This document shows, piece by piece, positions 31,521 through 42,000 of a DNA stretch of 64,000 nucleotides; within the stretch, counting starts at the first letter, position 1; each line of letters opens with the position of its first letter. The translations under genes were made by a program, and so were the position numbers. The stretch covers positions 1 to 64,000 of the forward strand of contig QHPU01000044.1 of NCBI GenBank assembly GCA_003219175.1, in the 5' to 3' direction. The notes below the pieces were generated by a model that saw only the letters and a list, made by a program, of their open reading frames with translations, did not search any database and was not told the DNA's origin. Source of the stretch: Verrucomicrobiota bacterium (lineage in GTDB: Bacteria; Verrucomicrobiota; Verrucomicrobiia; Chthoniobacterales; UBA10450).

Positions 31521-32335
31521 TGCTGTTCGGACTTTTTCTCACCCTCGGCGTTGCCGTCCTTAGCGTCGCGTTGCGGAGTTTTCAGACCTCATTCTCGCAA
31601 AAGCTCGGTGCACTTGGGATTTTGATCGCCACATTTTTGGCGGTTTATTTCATTACCGGAAGCGTGGGGTGGGGGATTGCGGTGGGGGCGGCCTGGTTGT
31701 TCCTGCCGTGGCTGGAGATTCTCACCCGCATTCGAACACTGCGCCTGCCAAAAGAAAAACGGTTGCGACCAAAAACCCCTCCCTCGGCCAGTCTGTTTCC
31801 GGCACTTGATGAGATCAGCCGTGAAATCGAAAACGAGGGTTTTGCTCACATCAATGACGCCGGCTGGGATTGGGAGGATTACCGACAGTTTTTCCGGCTT
31901 TTTTACAAGACCGACGATCGTGCTCAGGCCACAATTTGTCTAAACGAACAGTATGACCTGTCGTTTTATTATTTGCGCATTTCGTCGCGCGCAAAAGATG
32001 GTCTGATTTGGACGACCTGGAATTACCCGTTGTCTTACGGATTGAAGTTAACGCCGCAATTTCGGATCAATCGTCAGCGACCGGACCAGAGCTTTTGGCA
32101 GCTCTATCAAAGCCACCGCGAATTTCTAAAACGGCATTCCGTGGAGACGGCCGCGCTCGATTCTCTCGACGATGAGCGCATCCAAATCGATATTGAAAAT
32201 GATTTGCGTGATCAAATTGCACATAATGTCCGCGCCGGCGTGCTCAAACTGGCGGCGAACGACGAGGTGAAGTACTCCTGGCGCGGCATGATCTATCTCT
32301 GGTGCCAGTTCCTGCTCGACTTGGTGCGTTTATAA
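31520..32335 (+). CDS. Hypothetical membrane-anchored protein
   Basis: 271 aa; N-terminal TM helices, soluble domain with GFAHINDAGWDWEDYRQFFRLFYKTDD. Confidence 0.72.
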   Translation: MLFGLFLTLGVAVLSVALRSFQTSFSQKLGALGILIATFLAVYFITGSVGWGIAVGAAWLFLPWLEILTRIRTLRLPKEKRLRPKTPPSASLFPALDEISREIENEGFAHINDAGWDWEDYRQFFRLFYKTDDRAQATICLNEQYDLSFYYLRISSRAKDGLIWTTWNYPLSYGLKLTPQFRINRQRPDQSFWQLYQSHREFLKRHSVETAALDSLDDERIQIDIENDLRDQIAHNVRAGVLKLAANDEVKYSWRGMIYLWCQFLLDLVRL

Positions 32336-32389
32336 CTCTTCCTCTTCCGCGACCTCTTAATCTTCGATCTGAGAGAGGGAAGAGAGACC

Positions 32390-32950
32390 TCACACTTTCA
32401 TGATCTCGGCTTCCTTGCGTCCGAGATGCTCGTCGATCGATCTCACAAAGCGATCGGTCAGTTTTTGGACCTCATCTTCGGTGTCGCGCATCCCATCTTC
32501 CGTTAGCGTACCAGACGCTTTTAGCTTTTTCGCTTCATCCAGCGCAGTTCGCCGATTCCCGCGCACTCGCACACGGGCTTCTTCGGCCATTTTGCCAAGC
32601 GAACGCACCAGATCTTTGCGGCGCTCCTCTGACAATTCCGGGATTGGCAGCCGGATAATTTTCCCATCCACCGACGGTGTTATACCGATACGGGATTCGT
32701 TAAGTGCCTTCTCGATATCACGGACTGTTCCGGCGTCGAACGGTTGCACCACCAACAGTCGCGCTTCGGGCGTGGTGATCAGGGCAAGCTGCTTCAATTT
32801 CATGGTCGAGCCGTAGGTTTGCACGTCGACATTCTCGACCAGGGCGGGCGAAGCTTTCCCGGTACGCACCGCGGCGAATTCGTGTACCATGAAATCGACG
32901 CTTTTTTCCATCGCCATTTCTGCCTCGAGAAGAATGTCGTCCTTAGTCAT
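32390..32950 (-). CDS. frr: Ribosome recycling factor
   Basis: EFAAVRTGKASPALVENVDVQTYGSTMKLKQLALITTPEARLLVVQPFD. Start MTKDD preferred over 32971. Confidence 0.97.
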   Translation of the reverse strand: MTKDDILLEAEMAMEKSVDFMVHEFAAVRTGKASPALVENVDVQTYGSTMKLKQLALITTPEARLLVVQPFDAGTVRDIEKALNESRIGITPSVDGKIIRLPIPELSEERRKDLVRSLGKMAEEARVRVRGNRRTALDEAKKLKASGTLTEDGMRDTEDEVQKLTDRFVRSIDEHLGRKEAEIMKV

Positions 32951-32974
32951 AAAAGATTCTGGCGCGAGCAAATC

Positions 32975-33700
32975 CTAATCGCAAACCAACGTCCCTATTT
33001 TTCGCCCCAGCACTACCGCACGAATGTTGTCAGGCTGGTTCATGTTAAAAATGACAATCGGGATTTTGTTGTCCATGCACAGACTGAAAGCAGTCGAATC
33101 CATCACTTGCAACCGCTTGCTCAACGCTTCGGTGTAGCTCACTTGGTCGTAGCGCTTGGCCTTCGGGTTTTTTTGGGGGTCGGAATCATAAACGCCGTCC
33201 ACCTTGGTCGCCTTCAAAATTACGTCCGCACCAATTTCGCTGGCGCGTAATGCCGCCGTCGTATCGGTGGAAAAATATGGATTACCCGTGCCGGCGACGA
33301 AAATGACAACCCGGCCAAGCTCAAGGTGACGGATGGCGCGGCCACGGATGAATGGCTCCGCCACATTTTTCATCTCAATCGCCGTTTGCACCCGCGTTTC
33401 TACTCCCATTTGTGCGCAGGCGCTTTGCAGGGCCAGACCGTTGATCACGGTCGCGAGCATTCCCATGTAATCGGCAGTGGTGCGATCCATTCCGCGATGA
33501 GCGGCAGAAGTTCCGCGCCAAATGTTTCCGCCGCCGATGACAACGCCGACCTGCACGTCAAGATTGCGCACTTCCTTAATTCGTTCGGCGATGGCGAGAA
33601 CGACCTGCGGCGAAATGTTTTCCCGCGCGCCCGGAGCTTGGAGAGCTTCGCCGCTCAATTTAAGGACGATGCGTTTGTACGCGGCGGCTTCCGTCTGCAT
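32975..33700 (-). CDS. pyrH: UMP kinase
   Basis: [51 protein letters not shown]. Confidence 0.97.
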   Translation of the reverse strand: MQTEAAAYKRIVLKLSGEALQAPGARENISPQVVLAIAERIKEVRNLDVQVGVVIGGGNIWRGTSAAHRGMDRTTADYMGMLATVINGLALQSACAQMGVETRVQTAIEMKNVAEPFIRGRAIRHLELGRVVIFVAGTGNPYFSTDTTAALRASEIGADVILKATKVDGVYDSDPQKNPKAKRYDQVSYTEALSKRLQVMDSTAFSLCMDNKIPIVIFNMNQPDNIRAVVLGRKIGTLVCD

Positions 33701-33751
33701 CGGGCGTCAAACATGGCGCAAGCCGGCCTTAATGAAAACAAAAATGCAGCT

Positions 33752-33828
33752 GTAGCCGCGGTCGCTCGCCGCGGCCTTGGGCCCGTGGCCGGAGGCTAAA
33801 CAGATCCGCGGTCGATGGCCGCGGCTAC
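33752..33828. repeat. REP-doublet-like element (R7), supplies fmt stop codon
   Basis: Minus strand GTAGCCGCGGCCATCGACCGCGG...CCGCGGCGAGCGACCGCGGCTAC. Confidence 0.88.
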
Positions 33829-34766
33829 AATGAAGCAACCCGCGGGTGCCCGCGCAGAAATTCTGCCGCGCTCATTCGCCGTTTTCCTTCGAGTTGAATT
33901 TCATCGAGCGACAAGGCGTCCTTTCCGGCAGCGACGACTAACTCGTTTTCAGCCGCCAGAATTTCGCCAGGGTTTCCACTACGATCGACAATCGTTGCCC
34001 GAAAAATCTTAAGTTTGCGATCGCCGAAATTCATGAAGGCACCCGGCCAAGGGTTGAACGCGCGAATTTTTCGTTCGATCGCGGCCGCCGGCTCGTTCCA
34101 ATCGATCCGGCCGTCTTCGCGTTCGAGTTTCGGTGCGTAGGTTGCAAGTTGGCTCTCTTGTGTAGTGCGAGATGCGCCTCCTCTCGCGAGGAGCGAAATA
34201 GCCTCTCGCAAAGACTCGGGCGCAATTTCCGCCAGCCTGCCGTGCAGAGAACCGCCCGTCTCAGTCGGCGCGATTTCGATTTTTTTCGCGAGCAAAATGT
34301 CGCCGGTATCAAGACCTTGGTCCATGTACATAACGGTGATCCCGGTTTCGCGATCACCCGCGGCGATCGCCGCTTGGATTGGGGCCGCACCGCGCCAATG
34401 CGGCAAAATCGATGCGTGCAAATTGAGGCATGCGATCTTTGGAATTTCGAGCACTTCGCGTGGAAGAATTTGCCCGTAGGCCATTACGACAATCACATCC
34501 GGATTCAGAATCCGTATTGCCTCAATCGCTTCTCGCGCCTTGATCCGGGCCGGCTGGAAAACCGGCAATTTGATTTCAGATGCCCCGGACGCGACGCTCA
34601 ATTGTTGACTTGCTGCTTTGATGGGAGGCGGCGTGAGTTTCTGATCGCGACCGACGGGTTTGTCTGGTTGAGTGACGATACCGACCAGCTGATGCTCGCG
34701 CCATTCGCGGAGCATTCGCAATGTCGGCACGGCGATATCACCCGTGCCGATAAAAACGATCCGCAT
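33825..34766 (-). CDS. fmt: Methionyl-tRNA formyltransferase
   Basis: MRIVFIGTGDIAVPTLRML; LNLHASILPHWRGAAPIQAAIAAGDRETGITVMYMDQGLDTGDI. Confidence 0.97.
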   Translation of the reverse strand: MRIVFIGTGDIAVPTLRMLREWREHQLVGIVTQPDKPVGRDQKLTPPPIKAASQQLSVASGASEIKLPVFQPARIKAREAIEAIRILNPDVIVVMAYGQILPREVLEIPKIACLNLHASILPHWRGAAPIQAAIAAGDRETGITVMYMDQGLDTGDILLAKKIEIAPTETGGSLHGRLAEIAPESLREAISLLARGGASRTTQESQLATYAPKLEREDGRIDWNEPAAAIERKIRAFNPWPGAFMNFGDRKLKIFRATIVDRSGNPGEILAAENELVVAAGKDALSLDEIQLEGKRRMSAAEFLRGHPRVASL

Positions 34767-34771
34767 TCTCG

Positions 34772-35017
34772 TTAGGAATGCAGGGAAATCGGAACCCGCC
34801 TTCCTCGGCGCGCCTGTTGCGCCGCGATCGCTTGCGCCATCATTTTTTCACCGGCTGTGATTTCGCGCGTTCCAACTGAGGAAGCGCAACCAGTGCAGAG
34901 ATAATCGTAGAGTTCTTTGTCCGGCAAAACTAACAGCAGCCGTTCGCGCACCGGCATGGTCGCCTTGCACTTGTCGCAATAAAGAGTGGAAGCGGTGAAA
35001 TTCTCAAACTGACTCAT
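34772..35017 (-). CDS. Small zinc-ribbon-like hypothetical protein
   Basis: 81 aa with YCDKC...YLCTGC. Confidence 0.75.
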   Translation of the reverse strand: MSQFENFTASTLYCDKCKATMPVRERLLLVLPDKELYDYLCTGCASSVGTREITAGEKMMAQAIAAQQARRGRRVPISLHS

Positions 35018-35613
35018 GGTCTATGCCCGTCCACGCCGTTCACGCTGGCGAGGATGTCGAACAAAACCTTTGCTGGCGGCTGCATCGCGTCAACCACGGT
35101 GATGCATTCCTTCGGGTAGTAGGTCAGCACCGGGCGCGATTCTCTTTCATAAGTGTCGAGCCGTTTTTGGATCACCTGCTCGTTGGCGTCGTCGAGCCGG
35201 TTATCTTTCAGAGCGCGCTTTTTCAGACGCAAGAACAGCGTTTCGCGATTCGGACAAGCGAGATGGAAGACTTTTCGGACGTCGATCATGTCCTCCATGA
35301 TTTTTGCCTGACTGACATTTCGCGGAATGCCATCAAGCACGAGAGTATCGATATCGGGTTTAAATTTGTGACCTTCGACCGCAGCATCGATGGCTTCCTT
35401 CCAAAGCTCCACCGTAATCTCGTCGGGCACGAGTTGGCCTTTGCTGGAGTAGTCGAGAAAGGCTTTGCCTACTTCTGTTCGCGTATCGATGGAACGGAAA
35501 ACATCGCCACAGGGGCAGTGAAAAAAGCGCGGAATACTGCCGAGGGTTTTGCCCTGTGTACCTTTGCCGCTTCCGGGCGCACCGAAGAGGATGAACGTCT
35601 TGTATCTCATCAT
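35014..35613 (-). CDS. adk: Adenylate kinase family nucleoside monophosphate kinase
   Basis: FILFGAPGSGKGTQGKTLG; VLDGIPRNVSQA. Confidence 0.88.
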   Translation of the reverse strand: MMRYKTFILFGAPGSGKGTQGKTLGSIPRFFHCPCGDVFRSIDTRTEVGKAFLDYSSKGQLVPDEITVELWKEAIDAAVEGHKFKPDIDTLVLDGIPRNVSQAKIMEDMIDVRKVFHLACPNRETLFLRLKKRALKDNRLDDANEQVIQKRLDTYERESRPVLTYYPKECITVVDAMQPPAKVLFDILASVNGVDGHRP

Positions 35614-35727
35614 GACTGGAACTTTCTTTTATAAAACAAACGTAAAATCTGCGCAACGCCTATGCGCCATTCCGAGCCAAGGGGGACCTTGCCGGTAATC
35701 TTAAAGCTTGCCGAAGCGGCGCGGACA

Positions 35728-35982
35728 CTACTTCGCCGGCAGCGGGTCGACATTCACCCGTCGTCCCGCTCGGTCGAAGCGCACATTCCCATCGACCAGC
35801 GCAAAAATCGTGTAGTCGCGGCCGAGCCCGACATTTTTGCCCGGTAAAAATTTCGTTCCGCGCTGCCGGACAATGATGTTACCGGTGACTACCAGCTCGC
35901 TTCCAAATTTTTTAACGCCCAGCCGTTTACTGACGCTATCGCGCCCGTTCTTTACGCTACCCTGTCCTTTTTTGTGAGCCAT
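35728..35982 (-). CDS. rpmA: 50S ribosomal protein L27
   Basis: [48 protein letters not shown]. Confidence 0.97.
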   Translation of the reverse strand: MAHKKGQGSVKNGRDSVSKRLGVKKFGSELVVTGNIIVRQRGTKFLPGKNVGLGRDYTIFALVDGNVRFDRAGRRVNVDPLPAK

Positions 35983-35984
35983 GA

Positions 35985-36329
35985 CTAATCCGTCTCCTTT
36001 TTCGTGCTCTTCTTTGCGCCCACGCTGATCGATTTAATCTTGAGTCGCGTCAGTTTTCGCCGATGGCCGAGGGTGCGGTGATAACCTTTCCGCCGTTTAA
36101 ATTTGTAGGCGACGACCTTTTTGTCTTTGCGTTGTTCAATGACTTCGGCAGTCACTTTTGCCCCATCGATCGGTGCGCCGTGCGTCAGCTTGTCGCCGTC
36201 GGCATGCATCAAAACCTCGCCAATCACGACCTGCTTGCCTGGCTCGGTCTCGAGCAAATCGACGTCAATCGTGTCGCCTTCCGCGACGCGATACTGCCGG
36301 CCACCGGTCTTTATGATTGCAAATGCCAT
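35985..36329 (-). CDS. rplU: 50S ribosomal protein L21
   Basis: [49 protein letters not shown]. Confidence 0.97.
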   Translation of the reverse strand: MAFAIIKTGGRQYRVAEGDTIDVDLLETEPGKQVVIGEVLMHADGDKLTHGAPIDGAKVTAEVIEQRKDKKVVAYKFKRRKGYHRTLGHRRKLTRLKIKSISVGAKKSTKKETD

Positions 36330-36418
36330 AAGGGAATTATTTGCCCCGATCAGGTAGTGATGCTTCTGAGGGAAAAGCCGCGCACAATTCCACACATGTG
36401 CGCTCTACGCAAGCAAAA

Positions 36419-36490
36419 GGTAGGGCGGTTGATCGAACCGATCCGAGCCGGATTGGCGTTCGCGGGCAATTGGGGTCAATCGCCCCCACC
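36419..36490. repeat. GTAGGGCGGTT-type double-hairpin element (R8), overlaps rsmI 3' end
   Basis: GGTAGGGCGGTTGATCGAACCG...GGGCAATTGGGGTCAATCGCCCCCACC. Confidence 0.78.
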
Positions 36491-37180
36491 CGAAATCAGC
36501 AGGACAATTTCGCCTTTTGGTGGATGCACTTCGTAATGCCCGAACAAATCGGCCGCACTGCCGCGGCGATATTCTTCGAATTTTTTGGTCAACTCGCGTG
36601 CGACGCAGAGTTGGCGACCTGGCAAGATCTCGACCGCAGCGGCAAGCGTCTTTGTCAATCGGTGTGGTGACTCGAAGAAGACTGTCGTCTCATCGCGCGC
36701 AGCGGCCGCGCGTAACTCGCGCTCGCGTCCCCCGCTCTTTGTGGGCAAAAAGCCGCCGAAGAAGAATTTTTCCGTGGAAAATCCGGAACCGACGAGCGCG
36801 GTTAGAATCGAGGAGGGACCGGGAATAACCGTAAATGGCAGATCACGTCGAATGCACGCGCGGATCAGACGTGCCCCGGGATCGGACAATCCGGGCGTAC
36901 CTGCATCAGTCACTAGGGCGAGATTTTCACCGGCGACGAGGCGCTCGAGCAGTTGCGCAGTGCGCATGGCTTCATTGTGCTCGTGAAAACTGACCAGTGG
37001 CTTCTTGATTCCAAAATGTTTCAGCAACATGCCGGAGTGTCGGGTGTCTTCCGCCGCGATTACGTCGACTACTTTTAAGATCTCGAGCGCACGCAAAGTA
37101 ATATCGCCGAGATTTCCGATTGGCGTGGCCACGACGTAGAGCATGCCACGATCATCGGATGAGATTTGGTTTTGTGCCAT
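36476..37180 (-). CDS. rsmI: 16S rRNA (cytidine(1402)-2'-O)-methyltransferase
   Basis: LYVVATPIGNLGDITLRALEIL; AEDTRHSGMLLKHF; SLVTDAGTPGLSDPG-type motif. Confidence 0.96.
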   Translation of the reverse strand: MAQNQISSDDRGMLYVVATPIGNLGDITLRALEILKVVDVIAAEDTRHSGMLLKHFGIKKPLVSFHEHNEAMRTAQLLERLVAGENLALVTDAGTPGLSDPGARLIRACIRRDLPFTVIPGPSSILTALVGSGFSTEKFFFGGFLPTKSGGRERELRAAAARDETTVFFESPHRLTKTLAAAVEILPGRQLCVARELTKKFEEYRRGSAADLFGHYEVHPPKGEIVLLISGGGD

Positions 37181-37227
37181 TCAACGTCCCTGAGGCGTCG
37201 AGAATTTTAGCTACCGCTGAGTCACCC

Positions 37228-37282
37228 GGGTAGAGGCGGTTCACCGGAACCGCCCGGGCGATTGAGATCAATTGCCCCACCC
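37228..37282. repeat. Related GTAGAGGCGGTT-type element (R9) upstream of rsmI
   Basis: GGGTAGAGGCGGTTCACCGGAACCGCCCGGGCGATTGAGATCAATTGCCCCACCC; same two-hairpin plan as R8. Confidence 0.75.
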
Positions 37283-37348
37283 AACGTTCGCGTTCGGGAA
37301 ACAGGGCCGAACGGCGGACGCTAAACGAACCCAAATAGGGAGGAATTT

Positions 37349-37711
37349 ATGAGGATGCCTTTTTATTTGCTGGCGCTGTTCGGATTGGCGGGGTGTGTTG
37401 CCGAACCGCCAGTCACGACAACGACGACAACGACGACTACCCGCGAAACCGTGACCACTGGTCCGGCCAGAACAGTGGGGCGTGAGGTTCTAGTTACGGA
37501 GGCGCCGCCGCCGGTGCGAGTTGAAACGAGAACGGTTGCGCCTGGCCCGGGGTATGTTTGGACGAGCGGTTACTGGCGTTGGAATGGTGCCCGCTACGAA
37601 TGGGTGTCTGGCAGCTGGGTTTTGCGACCGCGAACGACAGCAGTCTGGGTGGAAGGTCACTGGGAACGCCGGCCGGGTGGCTGGATCTGGGTCGCGGGTC
37701 ACTGGCAGTAA
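37349..37711 (+). CDS. YXWGXW-repeat lipoprotein
   Basis: Lipobox LAGC; Thr-rich linker; repeats YVWTSGYWRWNG, YEWVSGSWV, WVEGHWERRPGGWIWVAGHW. Confidence 0.85.
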   Translation: MRMPFYLLALFGLAGCVAEPPVTTTTTTTTTRETVTTGPARTVGREVLVTEAPPPVRVETRTVAPGPGYVWTSGYWRWNGARYEWVSGSWVLRPRTTAVWVEGHWERRPGGWIWVAGHWQ

Positions 37712-37789
37712 ACTTCGCTTCTGGTTCATTGAACAAATAAATTTTGCCGGTAAAGGAACCCGACCGGCGCGCTCGTTGGCGCACTGGTT

Positions 37790-38590
37790 GTGATCGGTCT
37801 CGGCCTTCTGGGATTGGTCGCACTGATCTACTTCAAGCAGCACTCGATGATTTATCACCCCCGGTCTTACGATCCGAGCTACGCCCAGGCGTTCCCGGTA
37901 AACGGCGAAGAAATTTCCTATACCCTGCCTTTTGGAAAGCAGACCGCGTTTTATGTTCCTGCACGCAATAACGGGCAACTGCCGACGCGGCTGTGGATTG
38001 CGTTTTGCGGAAATGGCTCGCTTGCCCTGGATTGGACGACGATTCTTGCCGGTTATCCGAATTCTAACGACGCGTTCCTGCTCGTCGACTATCCAGGTTA
38101 TGGTAAGTGCCAGGGCTATGCCAGCATCGCCAGCATGCGCGTGTCGAGCGATGCCGCGCTGAACACGTTGGCCAAACGACTCGGTTTTTCCGGGGAAGAA
38201 TTAGAGTCGCGCCTCTGTACGATTGGCCACTCGCTTGGCTCGGCAGTGGCGATTGATTTTGCAGCACGCCATAGGGTCCAGCGAGTGATCGCAATTTCGC
38301 CATTCACAACTTTGCGCGAGGAAGCGGCGTGTATCATGGGCAGTCCGCTGTCACATTTGTTGGTCGAAAGCTATGATAACCGCTCCAGCATCACTGAAAT
38401 TCGAGAACGAAACCCGGAGGCGAAAATTGCGATCTTTCACGGAACGGACGACGAGGTGATCCCGGTGCGGATGGGACGCGAGTTGGCGCGGGAATTTCCG
38501 TTCATCGACTTTTTCGCGGTCGACGGTGCCAATCATGTTGGCGTTTTATATGAGGCGCACGATGAAATTATCCAGTGGATGAACAATTGA
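37790..38590 (+). CDS. Alpha/beta hydrolase with N-terminal TM anchor
   Basis: IGHSLGSAVAIDFAARH nucleophile elbow; IFHGTDDEVIPVRMGREL. Confidence 0.88.
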   Translation: MIGLGLLGLVALIYFKQHSMIYHPRSYDPSYAQAFPVNGEEISYTLPFGKQTAFYVPARNNGQLPTRLWIAFCGNGSLALDWTTILAGYPNSNDAFLLVDYPGYGKCQGYASIASMRVSSDAALNTLAKRLGFSGEELESRLCTIGHSLGSAVAIDFAARHRVQRVIAISPFTTLREEAACIMGSPLSHLLVESYDNRSSITEIRERNPEAKIAIFHGTDDEVIPVRMGRELAREFPFIDFFAVDGANHVGVLYEAHDEIIQWMNN

Positions 38591-38670
38591 GGGCAATCCA
38601 TGGCTCGATTGCTTTTAAAGCTGCCCCTTATGTGATAGCTTGGAACGATTCAAGCTAGGGAGCACAGGCG

Positions 38671-38964
38671 ATGAAACCGAAGAGTCCGTGCGAAACCGAC
38701 AGCTGGCGGGGTCCGCAGACTGATTATTGCTTCCACTCCGGCATGGGAGAATGGCGTGGGCATTGGTGGACTCCCGGCGACGAGGGAGAATCTGCTCAGC
38801 GCCGGTTTTACGATTTCACGCGCCAGTTCATGCTGGAGTCGGCGCGGGAACGTGCAAAAGAGATGTATGTCTTCGCGTTAGTAATGCTGACCGCCGCCTG
38901 GCCGGTTGGCTACATGATTTACAGCGTCGTCAAACTCCTGCTCAAAGGCCGGCCGCTGGATTAG
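38671..38964 (+). CDS. Hypothetical small membrane protein
   Basis: 97 aa, single C-terminal TM. Confidence 0.62.
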   Translation: MKPKSPCETDSWRGPQTDYCFHSGMGEWRGHWWTPGDEGESAQRRFYDFTRQFMLESARERAKEMYVFALVMLTAAWPVGYMIYSVVKLLLKGRPLD

Positions 38965-39035
38965 TAGTTCACGCCCCGAGTTGAGTCGCTAAGACAACGT
39001 CGCGTCAGACGTCGATCGCGCGCCCTTTTCCGAAA

Positions 39036-42000
39036 TCAGCGCGGAGGCCAGAGAAATTCGGCGCGACGTTCGGGAGTGACTTCAGGCGCGAAACCGTGGC
39101 GCATGATATTTTCCGTAACGACACGCGGGACGAGGAAGTTGAGGAGGTAATCGCTACCACCGGCTTTGGTGCCGCCGCCACTCATTTTGAATCCGCCAAA
39201 GGGATGACGACCAACCACGGCGCCGGTGCAGGAGCGATTGACGTAAACGTTCCCCGCAACGAGTTCGGCTTTGATCCGCTCGATGTTGGCGGGACTGCGT
39301 GAGAAAAATCCGGCTGTCAGCGCGTAATCGGTATCGTTAGCGATTCTGATCGCGTCGTCGAGATCGCGCGCTTTCAATACACTCAACACAGGACCAAAGA
39401 TTTCACATTGGCTGAGTGTCATCTCCGGTTTCACATCGGTAAAAATTGTCGGCGGAATAAAATAGCCTTTGTCCGGAATGTCGGTGGCTTGGAACGCCAG
39501 CGTCGCTTCGGTTTTCCCCTTCTCGATGATTTCCTGAATTCGATGGTACGCAGTCTCATCGATCACAGGACCGACGATGATTCCCGGTTGTTCGGGATTA
39601 CCAACGCGCAGACTGGCAGCAGCCGTGAGCAATCGATGCATCACGCGTTCATAATTTTCCTCCAGCACGATGAGACGCGAACAGGCGGAACATTTCTGCC
39701 CCTGATAACCGAAAGCCGAGTAGATCGTATCGACAATGGTTTCATCGAGATCGGCGTCAGAATCGACAATGACGGCGTTCTTCCCGCCCATCTCGCAGAC
39801 GACGCGCTTGAGCTCGCGCTGGCCCAGGCGGGTTTTGCCGGCCGATTCCCAAATTCGCAGACCGACTTCGCGTGACCCGGTAAATGCGATCATTTCTACG
39901 TCGGGATGATCGACGAGGTATGCGCCGATGACAGAACCGCGACCGTGCAGACAATTCAAAACTCCCGGTGGAACGCCTGCTTCCTGAAAAACTTCCATCA
40001 AGAGTGAGCCAAGGATGGCCGACGGCTCGGCCGGTTTCATGATGACGGCATTGCCCGTAACGAGTGCGGCGGTGACCATTCCGCAGAGAATCGCGACGGG
40101 GAAATTCCACGGCGCGACGACGAGCGCGACGCCTCGCGGCCAGTAATGCTGATAGCTTTCCTCGCCGGGCACATTTTGCGTCAGGCGAGGATATCCGATG
40201 AGACGCATTTGCTCCGCGTAGAAAAGGCAAAAATCCATCGCCTCGCGGATGTCGCCGTCAGCTTCGGCCCACGCTTTGCCGACTTCGAAAACTTCAACAG
40301 CGGAAAGTTCGAAACGGCGTCGGTCGAGAATTGCGGCCGCGCGCTCGAGTAACCGGCAGCGCTCTTCCAGCGGTGTGCGCGCCCATGTTTCAAAAGCGCG
40401 CCGCGCCGCTTTCACTGCACGTTCAGCCTCGGGAATCCCGGCCTCGGCGACATAACCAATGATTTCGGCTGGCGCGCTCGGATTCACCGACTTCAGGAGC
40501 TTGTCGGTCCAAATTTCTTTCCCATCGATCACCAAAGGGTGTTTCTGTCCGAAATGCGCTCGCACCTCGCGCAGCGCAGTGCGCATTTTTTCCTGAGATT
40601 CCGGTAGGACGAAATTGACGAGCGAAGCGTTTTTGTAAGAGTCGCCCGGCGGCGCCTCCGGTGTGGCGCCGTTGCGCGAGAAATCGGCTGTAGCGGCGGC
40701 CGTGTCGGCCGCAAAATCATCCGTCGGTGCAGCCGACACGGCTGCCTCTACAGCGCCATTCAGCAGCTCCCGCGGATCGCGCAGTAATTGCGTCGCCGAA
40801 ACATGCTCGGAAAATTTTGCCCGTAAAAATCCTTCGTTCGACGTGTTTTCAAGGAGCCGCCGCACCAAATACGACATGCCGGGCAGCAGTTCGCCGACCG
40901 GTGAATACTCGCGGACGCGATAACCCATATCGACGAGTGCGCGTTTGATCGGCCCTGCCATTCCGTAGAGGAATTGAAATTCGAAACGGCTACGATCAAT
41001 CTGGAGCTCTTCCGCCACGGCCTGCGCGTAAGCGATGCTGCGGACATTGTGGGAACCGAACGCCGAGGTCACAATCGACTCGTTCTCGAGCAGGATGCGG
41101 GTGAGTCTTTCGAAATTGGCGTCGCTCTCTGGCTTTTGCAGCCAGACCGGAATGACCCAGCCGTTTTGCGTCGATTTTATTTTTTCGTAGTCCCAATAGG
41201 CGCCTTTGACGAGCCGAACGGTGAACCGTGTTCCGCGCGCCCGTCCCCATGCAATCAAATCACGCAGATCAGTTTCGGCGTCGCGCAGGTAAGCCTGAAT
41301 CACGATGCCAGCGTGCGGCCAGTCGTAAAACTCCGACTCCGTGAAAAGCGTGCGAAAGAGTTCGACCGTCGCGTTTTTGTGCGCATAGCTTTCCATGTCG
41401 AAATTGATGAAAGCGCCAAGCTCTTTGGCGCGGTGCAAGATTGGCCGCAGCTTCGGAGCGAGATGCGCGAGGGCGTCGGCCGGATCGGCCGGATTCATTT
41501 GCGAATAGAGCGCCGAAATTTTTACGGAGACATTTACGACGGGGAAGAGCTCGAAGTTCTTGCCGAGCGGATCGGTCCAGCCGCGAGTTTCGCGAGCGAG
41601 ATGCTCGAGTAATTCCTGGCAACGTCCCATGTATTCGGCAGCTTCCTCTTCGCTAACGACAGCTTCGCCGAGCAGGTCGACGGTAAATCCGATTCCCTGC
41701 CGCCGCTTCTTGCGCAACGTCTTCATCACATCCTCGGGATTGCGTCCGGCGATGAACTGCCGCGCCATCCCCGAAACGTTCCAGCGCAGAAATTTGCCGC
41801 TAATGATTGGTACGATGCGCGCCAAGGAGACACCGGTGCGGATTAGCGGCGTATAGCCATTGCGCATGTCGGCGAAATATTCGTCAAGATGCTGCACGAT
41901 ATCAGAGCCGCGACGCAGCGAAGCGAGAACGTCGACGAACCGGAACATTTGTACTTTGAAATGTTCATCACGCATCGAGAACTCCATCATGCGCTGATAG

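Noticed and set aside
37419-37440. ACGACAACGACGACAACGACGACTAC repeat as possible microsatellite/regulatory repeat
   Set aside because: It is the Thr-rich linker of the YXWGXW lipoprotein; codon-level low complexity.
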